DNA from: Sva-07 sp963717385
GTDB lineage: Bacteria; Actinomycetota; Acidimicrobiia; Acidimicrobiales; Ilumatobacteraceae
Direction: 5' to 3'
Length of the DNA: 64,000 bases
Assembly: GCA_963717385.1 (NCBI GenBank)
Contig: CAVQWE010000002.1
Coordinates: 1 to 64,000, forward strand
Part shown: one piece after another, positions 44,504 to 52,452 of the stretch
How positions within the stretch are numbered: position 1 is the first letter of the stretch
Layout of the letters: the number at the start of each line of letters is the position of its first letter
Made by a program: the position numbers and the translations under genes
The notes under the pieces: generated by a model
The model's input: the letters and a program-made list of their open reading frames with translations, nothing else
Told to the model about the DNA's origin: nothing
The model's database searches: none

Positions 44504-45457
44504 GTGACCAAGTCGTCGTCGCGGATTGGTACCGTCGGCCACTTGCGGATCCTGCTGGTGGTCAACTCCTTTGCGTCGTCGGTCACGGCGCGCAACACCG
44601 TGATCGTGCACCGCCGCCTGAGTCAGGGCCACGACGTCGAGATCGTCGAGACCAACCGTCGCGGTCATGCAACCCGATTCGCACACGATGCTGCACGTCG
44701 CGGACTCGACGTCGTGATCGGTTTCGGTGGCGACGGCACCCTCAACGAGGTCGCAACCGGCATCGCCGGCACCGACACCGCGCTCGGCGTCCTGCCCGGC
44801 GGATCGACCAACGTGTTCGCCCGCACCATCGGGTTGCCCAACGACCCGGTGGAGGCCGCGGAACATCTCGCCAACGGTCTCGATGCTGCCGACCTGCGCC
44901 CGATCGGTCTCGGCCAGGTCAACGGGCGCTACTTCTGCTTTCACACCGGTGTGGGCTTCGACGCTGCCGTCGTCGAACAGGTCGAGCGCCGCGGATCGCT
45001 CAAGCGTTGGCTGGGCCATCCGTTGTTCATCTGGGCGGGGTTGTCGACCTGGCTGACCGGCTACGACCGCGGCACGCCCCATTTCCGGCTGAGCGGTGAT
45101 GGCGGCCCCGAGGTCGACGACGGCTACTTCACGATCGTGCTCAACACGAACCCGTACACATATCTCGGCAATCGACCACTCGACCTGTCACCGGCGGCAA
45201 CACTCGATCGGGGCCTCGTTGCGATCACGTTCACCACCATGAACGCCGCGAACATCCTGACCTCGCTCGCCGGTGCACTGCGCGGGGGTGGCGTGAAGCC
45301 TGCCGCCCACCTCGACATCCGCATCGACGTGAAGAATCTGGTGGTCGAACACGAGGACCCGTTCCCGTATCAGGTCGACGGCGACGCTCTGGGAAGCACC
45401 AGGCGCCTCGAGTTCACCCACGTTCCCGACGCCGTGCAGTTGGTCTTCCCGAACTGA
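44504..45457 (+). CDS. Diacylglycerol/sphingosine kinase-like protein (YegS/LCB5 type)
   Basis: A lipid kinase of about 317 residues. The N-terminal domain holds LLVVNSFASSVTARNT and the ATP-binding VIGFGGDGTLNEVATGIAG plus GVLPGGSTNVFARTIGL. The C-terminal beta domain includes YFCFHTGVGFDAAVVEQVE and PFPYQVDGDALG. It probably phosphorylates diacylglycerol or a related lipid at the membrane surface. The start is uncertain: GTG 44504 or TTG 44543, the latter just before LRILLVVNS. Its stop lies 2 nt from that of the convergent phosphodiesterase. Intact. Confidence 0.88.
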   Translation: MTKSSSRIGTVGHLRILLVVNSFASSVTARNTVIVHRRLSQGHDVEIVETNRRGHATRFAHDAARRGLDVVIGFGGDGTLNEVATGIAGTDTALGVLPGGSTNVFARTIGLPNDPVEAAEHLANGLDAADLRPIGLGQVNGRYFCFHTGVGFDAAVVEQVERRGSLKRWLGHPLFIWAGLSTWLTGYDRGTPHFRLSGDGGPEVDDGYFTIVLNTNPYTYLGNRPLDLSPAATLDRGLVAITFTTMNAANILTSLAGALRGGGVKPAAHLDIRIDVKNLVVEHEDPFPYQVDGDALGSTRRLEFTHVPDAVQLVFPN

Positions 45458-45459
45458 AT

Positions 45460-46168
45460 TCAGCGGGCGATCGTCGGCCACACCGGCTGGCCTGCGACCG
45501 AGGATCGCCCCAGCGCGGACAACGCCACATCGGGCACATCGGTGCAGACACCGTCGACGCCCAGCCCGGACAGCTCGACCAGCCGGGCCGGGTCGTTGCA
45601 GGTCCAGGCGTTCACGGCGAGGCCGTTGCGGTGGCACAGCGCCAACAGTTCCTCGTCGACCTGCGGTTCGTAGGGGTGCAGCGCGGCGTGGCCCTGCGCG
45701 GCCAGGCCGACGATCGTTGCCTGCATCGATGGGACCCATCGTGAGACACGCAGTGGCGATGTCGGGCGCCAGCTCTCGGCACGCAGCCACTGTGGTCCAC
45801 GAGAACGACGAGATCAGCCAGCGGTCACGCATCCGCGGTCCACGCCGTCGGAGCTCATCGATGATCGGACCGACCAGTTCCATGGCGGGGTCGTAGTCGG
45901 CGTCGCCCTTCCAGTTCTTGATCTCGACGTTGACGAGCATGCGATCGCCACAGGCGTCGAGCACTTCGGCAAACGTGGCCACACCCATCGAATCGACCTC
46001 GTCGAGCGCCGCCGGCAACGGGTCGTGAGCGACCAGCAGACGCCCGTCGGCAACACGACGAACGTCGAGTTCGACGCCGTCGGCGCCCATCTGGTCGGCG
46101 AGGGCGAACGCTGCAGGGGAATTCTCCGGTGCATCAGCCGATGCGCCTCGGTGGCCGAGCACGAGCAT
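45460..46168 (-). CDS. Glycerophosphodiester phosphodiesterase, frame-interrupted
   Basis: An enzyme of about 235 residues that hydrolyses glycerophosphodiesters. It starts LVLGHRGASADAPENSPAAF with the catalytic His and Arg; GADGVELDVR supplies Glu/Asp metal ligands and LLVAHDPLP the second His. The frame breaks near 45725; the second half (EELLALCHRNGLAVNAWTCN, GVDGVCTDVPDVAL) is in another frame to the stop at 45460. ATG 46168 was chosen; TTG 46189 is possible. Tail-to-tail with the lipid kinase, and both concern lipid head groups. Confidence 0.87.
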
Positions 46169-46224
46169 CGCACCATCATGGTCGAACAAATCGGCCCCGC
46201 GGTAGATAAAGGACGAATGGACCC

Positions 46225-46253
46225 TTGCGGCGCCAGAAAGACACGCCTACAGT
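46225..46253 (+). promoter_or_regulatory. Possible sigma-70-type promoter for whiB
   Basis: TTGCGG and TACAGT are separated by exactly 17 nt, 88 nt ahead of the whiB start. The match to TTGACA/TATAAT is only partial, so this is a tentative call based on spacing and position. Confidence 0.35.
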
Positions 46254-46341
46254 TCGTCCCGGCCAGAACGGCCCGTCGCCTCGCGGCGATGCCCCCATCC
46301 CGGCGGACTCCCCGCCTCAGCCACCTTCGAGGAGCACCAAC

Positions 46342-46641
46342 GTGTCGATCCTTGCGTCCAGCCTCACCCTTGGAGCAGCAGACTACGAATGGCGAGACGA
46401 CGCCATCTGCCGCGACACCGACCCGGAGCTGTTCTTTCCGGTCGGCACCACAGGACACGCGCTGGTCCAGATAGATCGTGCCAAAGAGGTGTGCGACGAG
46501 TGCACCGTTTCCTCGCAATGCCTCGACTTCGCGCTCGAGACCAACCAGGACTCGGGCATCTGGGGCGGGCTCACCGAAGAAGAGCGTCGCGTCATCCGGC
46601 GCCGTCGCGTGGCCGCCGCCCGCGCCGCCCGCGCCAGCTGA
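46342..46641 (+). CDS. whiB: WhiB-family iron-sulfur transcription factor (WhiB1-like)
   Basis: This 99-residue regulator binds a [4Fe-4S] cluster that can react with nitric oxide or oxygen. Four ligands are Cys23, Cys51, Cys54 and Cys60 (C-x27-C-x2-C-x5-C, the same spacing as mycobacterial WhiB1). The turn GIWGGLTEEER (about residues 73-83) and basic tail RRRRVAAARAARAS follow. GTG 46342 was chosen because GAGGAGC stands 9-15 nt ahead and the residues before it do not resemble the family. It is convergent with a PdtaS-like kinase gene, as whiB1 is in Mycobacterium tuberculosis. Confidence 0.94.
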   Translation: MSILASSLTLGAADYEWRDDAICRDTDPELFFPVGTTGHALVQIDRAKEVCDECTVSSQCLDFALETNQDSGIWGGLTEEERRVIRRRRVAAARAARAS

Positions 46642-46702
46642 CCAGTAGCGCTCCGGGCAGCCCACAGGGCCAACTCGTCCAGCCAACGAGCGCAGCGACG
46701 GC

Positions 46703-48214
46703 CTACTCGACGGTGGGTACTCGCAACTCGATGACCGTGCCGTGGTCGTGGCCCGAACCATCGCCCAGACCTGCGGCAACGAGATCGGCGCTGGTCGCCG
46801 GCCGGATGTCGATGGTGCCGTTGAGTTCGGTGGTCACCAGCGTACGAACGATCGACAGACCAAGACCCTTGGCCTGATCGATGTCGAATGTCGGGTCGAC
46901 ACCACGGCCATTGTCGACCACCCGAATCGTCAGCGCCTGCTCGAATTGCGCGAGGCCCACCTTGACCTCGCCTCCGGCGCTCCCCTCGGGGAACCCATGA
47001 TCGACGGCGTTCTGCAGCAGCTCGGTGAGCACGACCGACAGCGGCGTGGCCGTGTTCGCCGGTATCCGTCCGCCGTCACCGCTCACGGTGAACCTCACCG
47101 GCCGGTCAGGCGACTGCAAGCCCTCCTCGGCGAGGCGGAGCAGCGGCCGCACGATCTCGATGAATGCAATGTCCTCACCGGGTTCGCGTGACAACGACTC
47201 GTGAACGAGCGCGATCGTGCGGATGCGCCGCACCGATTCCTGCACCGCCGCCTTCGCCTCCTGGTTGGTGAGTCGACGCGCCTGGAGACGCAGCAGCGAG
47301 GAGATGGTCTGCAAGTTGTTCTTCACCCGGTGGTGGATCTCACGGATGGTCGCGTCCTTGCTGAGCAACAGGCGATCACGCTTGCGCAGCTCGGTGACGT
47401 CGCGCACCAGCAGCAGACCGCCAGCGATCTCGCTACCGGTGTCACCCTTGGCCACGATCGGCACGCATCGGCACAACAACGTGACGTCGGCGCCCTGCTC
47501 GAACTCTTCGACGACGGGCTCGAAACGCTCGAACGCCTGGCGCACGGGACCATCGTGGAACCCGAGTTCGGCGAGGCGCATGCCCACCGGATTGGCCTGG
47601 ATGCCCACGCGGTGCAGCGCTGAGTTGGCATTCGGCGACACATAGGTGACCGTGCCGACCGCGTCGAGGGTGAGCACGCCGTCGCCGACACGGGGAGCGG
47701 CACTCGAGTCGGCAACCCGACCGGCGAACGGGAACGAACCGGCCTCGATCATCTGCACGAACTCTTCGAAGATGTAGGAGTAGTTGCGCTCGAGTTCGCC
47801 GAGCGGTCGACCGGCGCGAACCTTCCACTCCTTCGACAGCACCGCGACCACACGACCTTTTCGGCGTACCGGGATGGCGAGCATTCGGGCGTTGTTGACC
47901 TCGTCGCCTCCCCCATCCACCTCGATGGCCCCTTCGACACGCTGGCCGCTCTCGGCGGCTTGCTCGATCAGCGCTGCCTCGTCGCCATCGGCCCACGTGC
48001 CGACGTAGTCGGTGACGTACATCGTCTGGTTGGTCGCTGGACGCACCTGGTCGACGATCAGCCACTTGCCTGCCCCCGAACGCACATAGAGCAGGAGATC
48101 GGCGAAACACAGATCGGCGAGGAACGCCCACTCGGCCGTCAGCCGGTGCAGGTGTTCGATGTCGTCACGTTCGAGCGCTGAGTGCTCGCGGGCCAGTTCG
48201 GCGAGAGAGGTCAT
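46703..48214 (-). CDS. pdtaS: PdtaS-like sensor histidine kinase
   Basis: A soluble 503-residue histidine kinase. An N-terminal GAF-like domain (about residues 20-150; FADLLLYVRSGAGKWLIVDQ) and a PAS domain (about residues 170-290; LDAVGTVTYVSPNANSALHR) precede the HisKA_2 dimerisation region with the phospho-His in IREIHHRVKNNLQTISSLL. The ATPase domain has LTELLQNAVDHGF and VVDNGRGVDPTFDIDQAKG. ATG 48214 (MTSLAELAREHS) fits the family start. PdtaS normally signals to the RNA-binding antiterminator PdtaR, which is not in this window. Intact. Confidence 0.92.
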   Translation of the reverse strand: MTSLAELAREHSALERDDIEHLHRLTAEWAFLADLCFADLLLYVRSGAGKWLIVDQVRPATNQTMYVTDYVGTWADGDEAALIEQAAESGQRVEGAIEVDGGGDEVNNARMLAIPVRRKGRVVAVLSKEWKVRAGRPLGELERNYSYIFEEFVQMIEAGSFPFAGRVADSSAAPRVGDGVLTLDAVGTVTYVSPNANSALHRVGIQANPVGMRLAELGFHDGPVRQAFERFEPVVEEFEQGADVTLLCRCVPIVAKGDTGSEIAGGLLLVRDVTELRKRDRLLLSKDATIREIHHRVKNNLQTISSLLRLQARRLTNQEAKAAVQESVRRIRTIALVHESLSREPGEDIAFIEIVRPLLRLAEEGLQSPDRPVRFTVSGDGGRIPANTATPLSVVLTELLQNAVDHGFPEGSAGGEVKVGLAQFEQALTIRVVDNGRGVDPTFDIDQAKGLGLSIVRTLVTTELNGTIDIRPATSADLVAAGLGDGSGHDHGTVIELRVPTVE

Positions 48215-48236
48215 CACCACTGAGTCTGCCCGATGA

Positions 48237-49391
48237 TCATGCGTTACGCAGGTGACCGGCCAACTCGGCCAACCCAGCGAGGTCGTGGATGTCACCCTCG
48301 AGCCAGGGCACCGAGACCAATGTCGGCGCCATTGCCGCAAGTTCGACACGACGATCGGACTCGCGTGCAGCCACCAGCGCGACGTCGTCGAATCGCGAGG
48401 CGATCTGCGTGAGCACCGACCGCACCTGCTTCACCGGCGCATCGAGGCCGCTCGCCACCTCCGTCGCGAGCTCTCCCGACGCTTGATCGAGCAGCGCAGC
48501 AGCGCTGTCGGCGGCCTCGCGACTGGCGAGTTCGGGTGGAAGCACCCGGTTGGCGATGATCGCACCGAGGCCCATCTGGCGTTCGAGCAACGACCGCGCG
48601 AGGAATCGGGCCTCGTGGCTCGGCGCGGTCTCGAGTGTGGTCACCACGACGAACGCTGTGCGCGGGTCGACGAGCAACGCCTCGACCTCCCGGGCGCGCC
48701 GCACGAAACCGCCCTCCATTGCCTGGAACAGCACGAAGAAGTCGGCGATGTCCTGCAGGAAGCGCGAACCGAGCACACGATCGGCCACTTGATAGAACGG
48801 CTTCGACGCCATCGTGAACAACCGTGACCGGTACGGCACGGTCAACCACCGCAGGAGTCGGCTGCCGAAGAACTCGACCATCCGGCCCGGAGCATCGAGG
48901 ATCGACAGGGCGTTGCGCGATGGCGGCGTGTCGACGATCACCAGATCGAAGTCGCCACGGGCGTGGAGGTCGTGCAGTTGTTCCATCGCCAGGTATTCGT
49001 GGCTGTGCACGAACCGGCTCGTGATGTTCTCGTACAACGGGTTGGCGAGCACGGCATCACGGATCTCCGCGTCGGGTGCATGCCGCGTGATCAGCTCGTC
49101 CCACCCAGCCTTCGTATCGAGCATCGCCACCCACAGTTCGCCACGTACCTTCACCCCGGCCTCGGTGAACGCCGCCGGGTCGATCCGCGTCGGAGTGTTG
49201 CCGAACTCGTCGAGCCCGAGTGCGGTCGCCAGGCGACGAGCCGGGTCGATGGTGAGTACCAGCACCCGACCGTTCTGGCGTGCCGCAGCTGCGATGCCGA
49301 GCGCAGCAGCGATCGTGGTCTTGCCGACGCCGCCGGAGCCGGCAACGAGGAGCATCTCGCGACTGGCGAGCAGGTTGTCGAGGTCACCCAC
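48237..49391 (-). CDS. ArsA/GET3-like ATPase, second of the pair
   Basis: This 384-residue P-loop ATPase has Walker A in LLVAGSGGVGKTTIAAALG (about residues 14-32), a switch II-like VIVDTPPSRNALSILDAPG and a C-terminal adenine-binding region. It lacks the Cys triad of arsenite pumps, so it belongs to the actinobacterial ArsA-like pair of uncertain function (possibly membrane-protein or redox related). GTG 49391 overlaps the stop of the first ArsA gene by 8 nt (GTGGGTGA), implying joint production and probably a heterodimer. Intact. Confidence 0.9.
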   Translation of the reverse strand: MGDLDNLLASREMLLVAGSGGVGKTTIAAALGIAAAARQNGRVLVLTIDPARRLATALGLDEFGNTPTRIDPAAFTEAGVKVRGELWVAMLDTKAGWDELITRHAPDAEIRDAVLANPLYENITSRFVHSHEYLAMEQLHDLHARGDFDLVIVDTPPSRNALSILDAPGRMVEFFGSRLLRWLTVPYRSRLFTMASKPFYQVADRVLGSRFLQDIADFFVLFQAMEGGFVRRAREVEALLVDPRTAFVVVTTLETAPSHEARFLARSLLERQMGLGAIIANRVLPPELASREAADSAAALLDQASGELATEVASGLDAPVKQVRSVLTQIASRFDDVALVAARESDRRVELAAMAPTLVSVPWLEGDIHDLAGLAELAGHLRNA

Positions 49392-50397
49392 GGCGCACGC
49401 CTCGCTTGCTCGGCGACGTGGTGTCGGGGTCGAGTTCGTCGGTGAGCGCGTCGGCGACCAGCGACACGACCCGCGGGCCCGACGCCCGAGCGAACAACTC
49501 CGGCACGGTGATGATCGCCAGGTCGTCGGCAACGGCATCGTTGTCGGCGATCCACGAACGCAACCGATCGAGATGTCCGGCACCGGTCGAACGTCGCGAC
49601 TCGGTGAGCCTGGCCGCGTCGAGCACCGTTCCGGCGCCTGGGCCAACGGCCTCGACGAGGACCGGCAACACATCGTCGAGCCGGTCGACGATGGCTTGTT
49701 CGCGACGAGTGAACATCGCCGGCAGTACCCGGTTGGCGATGACGGCCGCAGCGTGCGCCCCGGTTTCCGAGCGCAGCCGCGCGAGGAGTTCGATGGTCTC
49801 GGTGACCGGCATCTCCTCGGGGGTGGTGACCACGGCGACGCCGGTGCGTACCGGGTCGTCGAGGATGTCGAGCATCCACTGGGTCTGATCGCGCACCAGA
49901 CCGACCTGTACGAGATCTGCGATCACCCGTGGCGCCCCGATCTGGCTGACGATGTGTCCGCTTGCTTCGGCGTCGACGACGATCAGGTCGTAGTGCTGCT
50001 CGCGTACCTCCCAACAGAGTTTGCCGACACCGAGAATTTCCTTCACGCCCGGCGCTGCATCGGCAACGAAGTCGAAGGTCGACGCAAGCGGGCCGATTCG
50101 CCCGAGCAGCGGGACCCGAACGAACAGGCGCAGGTACTCGCGCAGCGAGTCCTCGGTGCTCATCGCCATGGCGAACAGGTTCGGGGCGACCTCGGTGGGT
50201 TCGAAACCCAACTCGCCGACGTCGAACGCGTTCGCAAGCGCTCCCTTGGCATCCATCTCGCACACGAGCGTGCGACGCCCGTGACGTGCGGCGACTTCAG
50301 CGAGCGCCGCCGCGGTGGTGGTCTTGCCGACACCGCCTTTTCCGGTGACCCACAGCAGGTCGAGGTCGAGCAGACCCGGCAGACCTTCGCGGTCCAG
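49384..50397 (-). CDS. ArsA/GET3-like ATPase, first of the pair, probable CTG start
   Basis: This ArsA-like ATPase of about 338 residues begins with LDLDLLWVTGKGGVGKTTTA (Walker A) and continues LVCEMDAKGALANAF and IVVDAEASGHIVSQIGAP. No ATG, GTG or TTG lies between the upstream stop and the Walker A motif in this frame; the first GTG (50265) would delete the P-loop. A CTG at 50397 stands 6 nt after GGAGG and gives a full-length protein; another CTG overlaps the upstream TGA at 50403. It follows DUF3107 and overlaps the second ArsA gene. Confidence 0.85.
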   Translation of the reverse strand: MDREGLPGLLDLDLLWVTGKGGVGKTTTAAALAEVAARHGRRTLVCEMDAKGALANAFDVGELGFEPTEVAPNLFAMAMSTEDSLREYLRLFVRVPLLGRIGPLASTFDFVADAAPGVKEILGVGKLCWEVREQHYDLIVVDAEASGHIVSQIGAPRVIADLVQVGLVRDQTQWMLDILDDPVRTGVAVVTTPEEMPVTETIELLARLRSETGAHAAAVIANRVLPAMFTRREQAIVDRLDDVLPVLVEAVGPGAGTVLDAARLTESRRSTGAGHLDRLRSWIADNDAVADDLAIITVPELFARASGPRVVSLVADALTDELDPDTTSPSKRGVRRG

Positions 50398-50399
50398 GT

Positions 50400-50633
50400 T
50401 CAGCCTCCGAAGCCGATCTTGCGGTCGCCGTCGGCCGAGCCGAGCTCGATGTAGGCGATCTTCGCCGAGGGCACCGCGACGTCTTTGCCGCGCTTGTCGG
50501 TGAGCCAGAGCACATCGCTCGCCCCTGCGAGCGCTGCCTCGATGCGGGACTTGAGCTCGTCGCGGTCAGCGTCTTCGGCGAGTTCGACATTGATCTCGCG
50601 GGGGGCCTGGGTCACTCCGATGCGTACGTCCAC
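50400..50633 (-). CDS. DUF3107 family protein
   Basis: A 77-residue conserved actinobacterial protein of unknown function. It reads DVRIGVTQAPREINVELAED at the start and has DVLWLTDKRGKDVAVPSAKI near the C-terminus, both diagnostic. Its terminal codons contain GGAGG, which can serve as the ribosome site of the following ArsA gene. Intact. Confidence 0.9.
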   Translation of the reverse strand: MDVRIGVTQAPREINVELAEDADRDELKSRIEAALAGASDVLWLTDKRGKDVAVPSAKIAYIELGSADGDRKIGFGG

Positions 50634-50720
50634 GCCGTCACGCTACCGGGCACCCGACGCCGCACTACCGCTGCTCGGTTCTCACGGCGAGGTTCTGACG
50701 GCCCGGGCTACGGTGAACGG

Positions 50721-51362
50721 GTGACCAGCATCGCCATCGCGCTCTTCGCTCGCTTCACCGCACTCGATGGGATCGGCCCCTACGAGGTGCTGCAACGCAT
50801 CCCGCACTTCGATGTCACCTTCGTCGGCCACGAGCGCGGGGTGGTGCGCTCCGACAACGGCATGCTCGGCATCGAGATCGATGCCACGTTCGAGGAGTTG
50901 GCCTCCCCGGAGATCGTCGTCTTCCCCGGCGGGTTCGGAACGCGCGCATTGATGAACGACGAGCGCGTGCTCGACTGGGTTCGCACTGCCCACGAGTCGT
51001 CCACCTTCACCACATCGGTGTGCACGGGTTCGCTGGTGCTGGCCGCGGCCGGGCTCCTCGAGGGGCTCACTGCGACCACACACTGGGGTGCCCTCGACGT
51101 GCTGAGCGAGCACGGCGCCGTACCGACCGGCGACCGCGTGGTGGAGCATCTCGATCAACGCATCATCACCGCGGCCGGCGTGTCGAGCGGCATCGACATG
51201 GCGTTGCGACTCGTCGAGCTCCTCGTCGACCGCACGGCCGCCGAAGCCGCTCAGCTGATGATCGAGTACGACCCGCAACCCCCGTTCGACAGCGGTTCGA
51301 CCGCCAAGGCGAGCCCCGAAGTGGTGGAACGAGTCATCGAGTACGCCCAGTCACGTCACTGA
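50721..51362 (+). CDS. DJ-1/PfpI family protein
   Basis: This 213-residue protein has the class I amidotransferase-like fold of DJ-1/PfpI. The nucleophile-elbow Cys is in TTSVCTGSLVLAAAG, and an acidic residue is in LDGIGPYEVLQ near the N-terminus. GGFGTRALMND and THWGALDVLSEHG are typical of the isonitrile-hydratase/transcriptional-regulator branch, without the AraC domain. The reaction is unknown. GTG start at 50721. Intact. Confidence 0.88.
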   Translation: MTSIAIALFARFTALDGIGPYEVLQRIPHFDVTFVGHERGVVRSDNGMLGIEIDATFEELASPEIVVFPGGFGTRALMNDERVLDWVRTAHESSTFTTSVCTGSLVLAAAGLLEGLTATTHWGALDVLSEHGAVPTGDRVVEHLDQRIITAAGVSSGIDMALRLVELLVDRTAAEAAQLMIEYDPQPPFDSGSTAKASPEVVERVIEYAQSRH

Positions 51363-51431
51363 CGCAACGACGGGCGTCAGAACCCGAACGTCCAGAACGC
51401 AAGGGCCCGAACCCCAGACGTCAGGCCACGT

Positions 51432-52304
51432 TCACTCGGCGAGCGGGGCGAGCGCTGCGGCGAGATCGGCGACATCCCACTTGCCGTGCTGCTCGACGGT
51501 CTCGCCCATTTCCCACGAACGCACCCGCTTGACCACGCCACCCTGAGCGAAGAACACCTCGCCGGTGAACGCACACGATGTGCTGCTGAGGTAGGCGACC
51601 AACGGGGAGATGTTGGCGGGATCCCACTCGTCGAACACCCCATCTTTCGGGGTCATGATCTCTTCGAGCCCTGGTGTGGCGAGCGTGAGACGGGTTCGGG
51701 CGCCCGGGGCGATGCAGTTGCTCTGCACGTCGTAGCGGGAGAGTTCCTTTGCAGCGATCTGGCTGAACGTGGCGATCCCCGACTTCGCTGCGCCGTAGTT
51801 GGCCTGGCCCGGATTGGAGAACAGACCCGACGTACTCGAGGTGTGCACGAGGTTGCGGCGCTTGCCGCGGCCGGCCTTGTGTTCCTCACGCCAGTAGGCA
51901 GCAGCCCAACGCGTTGGGGCGAAATGGCCCTTCAGGTGCACGGCGACAACGGCGTCCCACTCGGCTTCGGTCATGTTGACGATCACCCGGTCGCGCAAGA
52001 TGCCGGCGTTGTTCACCAAGATGTCGAGGTCGCCGAACTCGGAGATCGCCGCGTTGACGAGCCGTTGTGAGCCCTCCCAGTCGGCGACGTCATCACCGTT
52101 CGCGATGGCCTCGCCGCCTCGGGCGCGGATCTCGGCCGCGACCTCTTCGGCCGGGGTCTGGTCGGTGCCTTCTCCGTCGTTCGCCCCTCCGAGGTCGTTG
52201 ATCACGACCTTGGCACCCTCATCGGCGAACAACAGCGCGTGCTCTCGACCGATGCCGCGCCCGGCACCGGTGATGATCGCAACTCGCCCGTCGAGTGAGG
52301 TCAT
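51432..52304 (-). CDS. Short-chain dehydrogenase/reductase
   Basis: A 290-residue NAD(P)-dependent oxidoreductase. The cofactor motif is IITGAGRGIGREHALLFADE, then VINDLGGANDGEG, DILVNNAGILRDRVIVNMTE and the catalytic YGAAKSG with Ser in HTSSTSGLFSNPGQANYG. The long insert after the cofactor site and the C-terminal extension resemble the HSD17B4/peroxisomal-type SDRs acting on 3-hydroxyacyl-CoA or steroid-like substrates. ATG 52304 is preceded by GGAGCCTTC. Intact. Confidence 0.92.
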   Translation of the reverse strand: MTSLDGRVAIITGAGRGIGREHALLFADEGAKVVINDLGGANDGEGTDQTPAEEVAAEIRARGGEAIANGDDVADWEGSQRLVNAAISEFGDLDILVNNAGILRDRVIVNMTEAEWDAVVAVHLKGHFAPTRWAAAYWREEHKAGRGKRRNLVHTSSTSGLFSNPGQANYGAAKSGIATFSQIAAKELSRYDVQSNCIAPGARTRLTLATPGLEEIMTPKDGVFDEWDPANISPLVAYLSSTSCAFTGEVFFAQGGVVKRVRSWEMGETVEQHGKWDVADLAAALAPLAE

Positions 52305-52452
52305 GAAGGCTCCTTGCCGACTGAACGGCCGGCGGGTGCCGGCCACAGCCACGGAACCGTAGCGATCCGACTCCATCTGCGTCGATTCCCGCAGGTCGAC
52401 GACTGGTGACGTGGCGTCGTGCGGCGATGTCACCACCCGGTGTCAGGTGCGA

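Noticed and set aside
48814..50454. 546-residue plus-strand frame
   Set aside because: Antisense shadow of the two ArsA-like genes; no recognisable domain and an Arg/Ser-rich composition.
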